This document shows, piece after piece, positions 6,466-8,236 of a stretch of 8,236 nucleotides of DNA (position 1 is the stretch's first letter; every line of letters begins with the position of its first letter). This stretch comes from Bacteroides sp. (GTDB lineage: Bacteria > Bacteroidota > Bacteroidia > Bacteroidales > Bacteroidaceae): contig JASLDF010000020.1 of the NCBI GenBank assembly GCA_030151635.1, positions 1 through 8,236 of the forward strand, read 5' to 3'. A model generated the notes under the pieces. The model searched no databases and was not told where the DNA came from. It was given only the letters and a program-made list of their open reading frames with translations. A program made the position numbers and the translations under genes.

Positions 6466-6755
6466 TTGCGTTGGTTATTAATAATGACGAATTTTTGAAG
6501 GAACATGCAAAAACCGAGTATTTATAAAGATTATGATACTTTTTTTAAAAAAGTATAGATATTATTGCTAAGTTTAAAAAAATATTAGCTTTCATAAAAT
6601 GTTTTAAATAAACGAATAATTACTAGCAGTAAGCTTAAAACTGCTCTTGAATAAATAGAACTTTTCTCTGTTAATAGCATACGCCTTATATTAAATTTTC
6701 TTTTCAAGATATTCTAAATAGGTCTTGTGAAAAGTTGTACTAAATATAAATTAAT
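6466..6755. other. AT-rich divergent intergenic region at the left edge of the GT51 island
   Basis: No gene is seen. The DNA is very rich in A and T and contains several small inverted repeats: ATACTTTTTT/AAAAAAGTAT at 6536-6556 around a single base, and AGCAGT/ACTGCT at 6625-6645 with a nine-base loop. No exact TAnnTTTG box was found on the plus strand; TTAATTTG at 6751-6758 has one mismatch and overlaps the first possible start codon of the next gene. This region marks the change from moderate to low G+C content. Confidence 0.55.
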
Positions 6756-7331
6756 TTGATACGAAAAGAATTAATAGCCGACTTTGTTAAAATCAAACAT
6801 ATTGTCACTAAAGAAAGAAACTTTATGAACAATAAATATCTTTATCCCAACCTAGACAAACTAATAGAGTTCCTAGTTATAGGAGAAGATAAAAGATTTT
6901 ACAATCATCCTGGTTTTGATATAATAGCCATCATTAGAGCAATTAGAAATAGGTTACTCTATTCAAAAAAAGAAGGGGCTAGTACCATTGAACAACAACT
7001 TGTACGAGTTTTAACAGAACAGTATGAAAGAACTTTTAAAAGAAAGATTAAAGAAATTATTTTAGCAACTCAATTAAAGAGGATTTTAACTAAAAAAGAA
7101 ATTGCACTATTATATTTAAAGTTGGCATATTACGGAACTGAAAAACAAGGGCTCGAATCGATGTTAAAATCCTTAGACTTAAATATAAATAATGAACTTA
7201 GTGATTACGTATGCGCTTCTATCGTATCTCGATTAAAATACCCAGAACCAAAACCTACATCGGCAAGAAGGAGTGAACAAATAATCAAAAGAACTAAATA
7301 TATATTAAATCAATATTATCACAATGGCTAA
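6756..7331 (+). CDS. Minimal GT51 (peptidoglycan glycosyltransferase-like) protein without anchor
   Basis: A protein of up to 191 residues that is essentially a bare GT51 domain, the fold that polymerises lipid II in class A penicillin-binding proteins and MtgA. Motif I is EDKRFYNHPGFD (44-55, catalytic Glu44). Motif II is GASTIEQQLVR (74-84), where the usual T of STITQQ is E79 and the usual KN is RV. Motif III is KRKIKE (95-100, second Glu100). Motif IV is KKEIALLYLKLAYYG (113-127), with K122 where YLN is normal. Both catalytic glutamates remain, so activity is possible. There is no N-terminal membrane helix and no transpeptidase domain, unlike MtgA or PBPs. The frame starts at TTG 6756; ATG 6825, preceded by an A-rich stretch, would give 168 residues and still keep all motifs. 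The stop overlaps the nucleotidyltransferase start by eight bases, so the two are co-translated. Low G+C suggests horizontal gain. Confidence 0.82.
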   Translation: MIRKELIADFVKIKHIVTKERNFMNNKYLYPNLDKLIEFLVIGEDKRFYNHPGFDIIAIIRAIRNRLLYSKKEGASTIEQQLVRVLTEQYERTFKRKIKEIILATQLKRILTKKEIALLYLKLAYYGTEKQGLESMLKSLDLNINNELSDYVCASIVSRLKYPEPKPTSARRSEQIIKRTKYILNQYYHNG

Positions 7332-8013
7332 TATTACCGACTATCTTCAAATTTCAAATGAATGTAACAAAACTCTAGAACAAATTGAAAAATCTTTTTT
7401 TTTAAAGGATAATTATTTTATTCTAAAGGATATAGAAAAACAATCATTGTTAAATTTTTTAATGATAAGTAACTTCTGTTACGCATTTAAAAAAAAACCA
7501 ATAGTATATGAGCAAATTACTCAATACATTGCTGATAAATTTTCTATTCACAAAACTCAAATAGTTCTAATTGGAAGTGCTAAAACAGGTTTTGCTATAG
7601 ATTCTACCAATTATGGTAGAAAATTTTCCGATAAAAGTGATTTAGACTTTGCTATTATAAGCCATGATATTTTCAACAAATGTGTAGATGATTACAAATT
7701 ATGGAAAGATAATGTAGAAAAGCAATTATATAGCGATGAAAAAGCCAACAGATATTGGAAGGATAATATTAGTAATTTAAAATATACAATTAAAAAAGGA
7801 TTTATAGATACTTATAAGATCCCCAATTTTGAAGAATTCAAAACAACACAACCCATCAATAACAGTTTATCGTTAATTGTAATAAATCTCAAAAAGATTC
7901 ACAATATAATTGTTAAAGAAGCCTCTGTAAGAGTTTACAAAGATTGGAGGACATTTGAAACTCAACTAAAGATTAATATAGAATTTGTTTTAAAAAGTTT
8001 GCAAAATCAATAA
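7324..8013 (+). CDS. Pol-beta superfamily nucleotidyltransferase-like protein
   Basis: A 229-residue cytoplasmic protein. The core shows the nucleotidyltransferase pattern: IVLIGSAKTGF (80-90, GS at 84-85) followed by SDKSDLDFAII (102-112), giving the metal-binding pair Asp106 and Asp108. The stretch between GS and DxD is longer than in minimal MNT-type enzymes. A third acidic residue could not be placed with confidence. Residues 1-75 are helical, and the C-terminal half is rich in Lys and aromatic residues with a VRVYKDWRTFE stretch at 202-212. The family transfers nucleotides to small molecules, RNA or proteins; the substrate here is unknown. The ATG at 7324 lies inside the end of the GT51 gene, so both form one operon and probably act together. 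Base composition is equally AT-rich. A regulator or modifier of the GT51 protein, or of a shared target, is the simplest inference. Confidence 0.78.
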   Translation: MANITDYLQISNECNKTLEQIEKSFFLKDNYFILKDIEKQSLLNFLMISNFCYAFKKKPIVYEQITQYIADKFSIHKTQIVLIGSAKTGFAIDSTNYGRKFSDKSDLDFAIISHDIFNKCVDDYKLWKDNVEKQLYSDEKANRYWKDNISNLKYTIKKGFIDTYKIPNFEEFKTTQPINNSLSLIVINLKKIHNIIVKEASVRVYKDWRTFETQLKINIEFVLKSLQNQ

Positions 8014-8029
8014 ACTTTTTAAAACAAAT
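7983..8029. repeat. Perfect 18-bp inverted repeat across the nucleotidyltransferase stop codon
   Basis: ATTTGTTTTAAAAAGTTT at 7983-8000 is the exact inverse of AAACTTTTTAAAACAAAT at 8012-8029, with an 11-base loop that contains most of the last codons and the start of the TAA stop (8011-8013). It may be a terminator or 3'-stabilising hairpin for the GT51 operon, or a recognition site. The stem is almost all A-T and no T-run follows it. Confidence 0.8.
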
Positions 8030-8236
8030 AATTGATAGTGCTAGAGATATAATTCAATTAATGCTCAATTAACATTTCTCCAAGTCAAGCCATTCAAAAA
8101 AAAGACTCGAAAGCCAGTTTTAAGTCTAGCCTTCGAGTCTTTATCATAAGGTATAATAAGTGTATTGAATTTAAAAGATTGTAGAAGCTTCAGTTTCTAC
8201 AATTAGATTGATGCAATAAAAGTAGCCATTTTCCCA
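8030..8236. other. Non-coding right edge with hairpins; possible end of a minus-strand gene
   Basis: No complete gene is seen in these 207 bases. A strong minus-facing terminator (8096-8142) is listed separately. ATTGTAGAA (8178-8186) and TTCTACAAT (8195-8203) form a perfect 9-bp stem with an eight-base loop. One minus-strand frame is open from the window edge to a TAA at 8173-8171 (21 codons) and could be the C-terminus of a gene outside the window, but other frames are open too and none is recognisable. Confidence 0.4.
8096..8142 (-). terminator. Strong rho-independent terminator facing the minus strand
   Basis: AAAGACTCGAA (8101-8111) and TTCGAGTCTTT (8132-8142) form a perfect 11-bp stem with a 20-base loop. 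On the minus strand the stem runs into eight T residues (8103-8096), the pattern of an intrinsic terminator. On the plus strand only TTTATC follows, so it could also stop the GT51 operon weakly. Its orientation implies a leftward gene ending near or beyond the right edge. Confidence 0.8.

Noticed and set aside
6536..8029. Inverted repeats at both sides of the GT51 pair as terminal repeats of one mobile element
   Set aside because: The repeats at 6536-6556 and 7983-8029 differ in sequence and length, and no transposase or target-site duplication was found.

Overview
The window looks like chromosomal DNA of a Bacteroidota species, probably Bacteroidales and possibly near Prevotella. This rests on -7-type promoter boxes (TAnnTTTG) in two intergenic regions, mostly leaderless-looking starts without Shine-Dalgarno sequences, and the kinds of genes present. 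Genus is a guess. Eight CDSs are supported.

Left part (1-4162): a 174-base intergenic sequence is present twice in tandem, each copy carrying a rho-independent terminator that faces the minus strand. Reading leftward into it are two consecutive copies of the same two-gene module on the minus strand. Each module is a five-helix integral membrane protein followed directly by a TPM-domain protein (secreted/periplasmic TPM domain, membrane segments, then four CxxC motifs). The upstream module is 4162-2389 and the downstream module is 2222-372. In both, the TPM gene starts at or inside the end of the membrane-protein gene, next to an AGGAGG sequence. This implies translational coupling and a joint envelope function.

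Middle (4163-6465): a regulatory gap with a perfect 13-bp inverted repeat and a TATATTTG box precedes a plus-strand pyridoxal kinase (PdxY/PdxK type, vitamin B6 salvage). Convergent to it on the minus strand lie a MmcQ/YjbR-family gene and a stand-alone HNH endonuclease. A bidirectional hairpin separates them from the kinase.

Right part (6466-8236): an AT-rich island. After about 290 bases of AT-rich non-coding DNA comes an overlapping plus-strand pair: a minimal GT51 peptidoglycan glycosyltransferase-like protein without membrane anchor or transpeptidase domain, and a pol-beta-type nucleotidyltransferase. The base composition is very different from the genes to the left (16 of 60 G/C at 7681-7740 against 29 of 60 at 4801-4860), which suggests horizontal acquisition. 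A perfect 18-bp inverted repeat covers the stop codon of the nucleotidyltransferase. A strong minus-facing terminator farther right implies a leftward gene ending at or beyond the right edge.

The GT51-nucleotidyltransferase pair is the best candidate for an undescribed system: the two genes overlap by 8 bases, are compositionally foreign, and combine a lipid II-type glycosyltransferase fold with a nucleotide-transferring enzyme. Its function cannot be read from the sequence.
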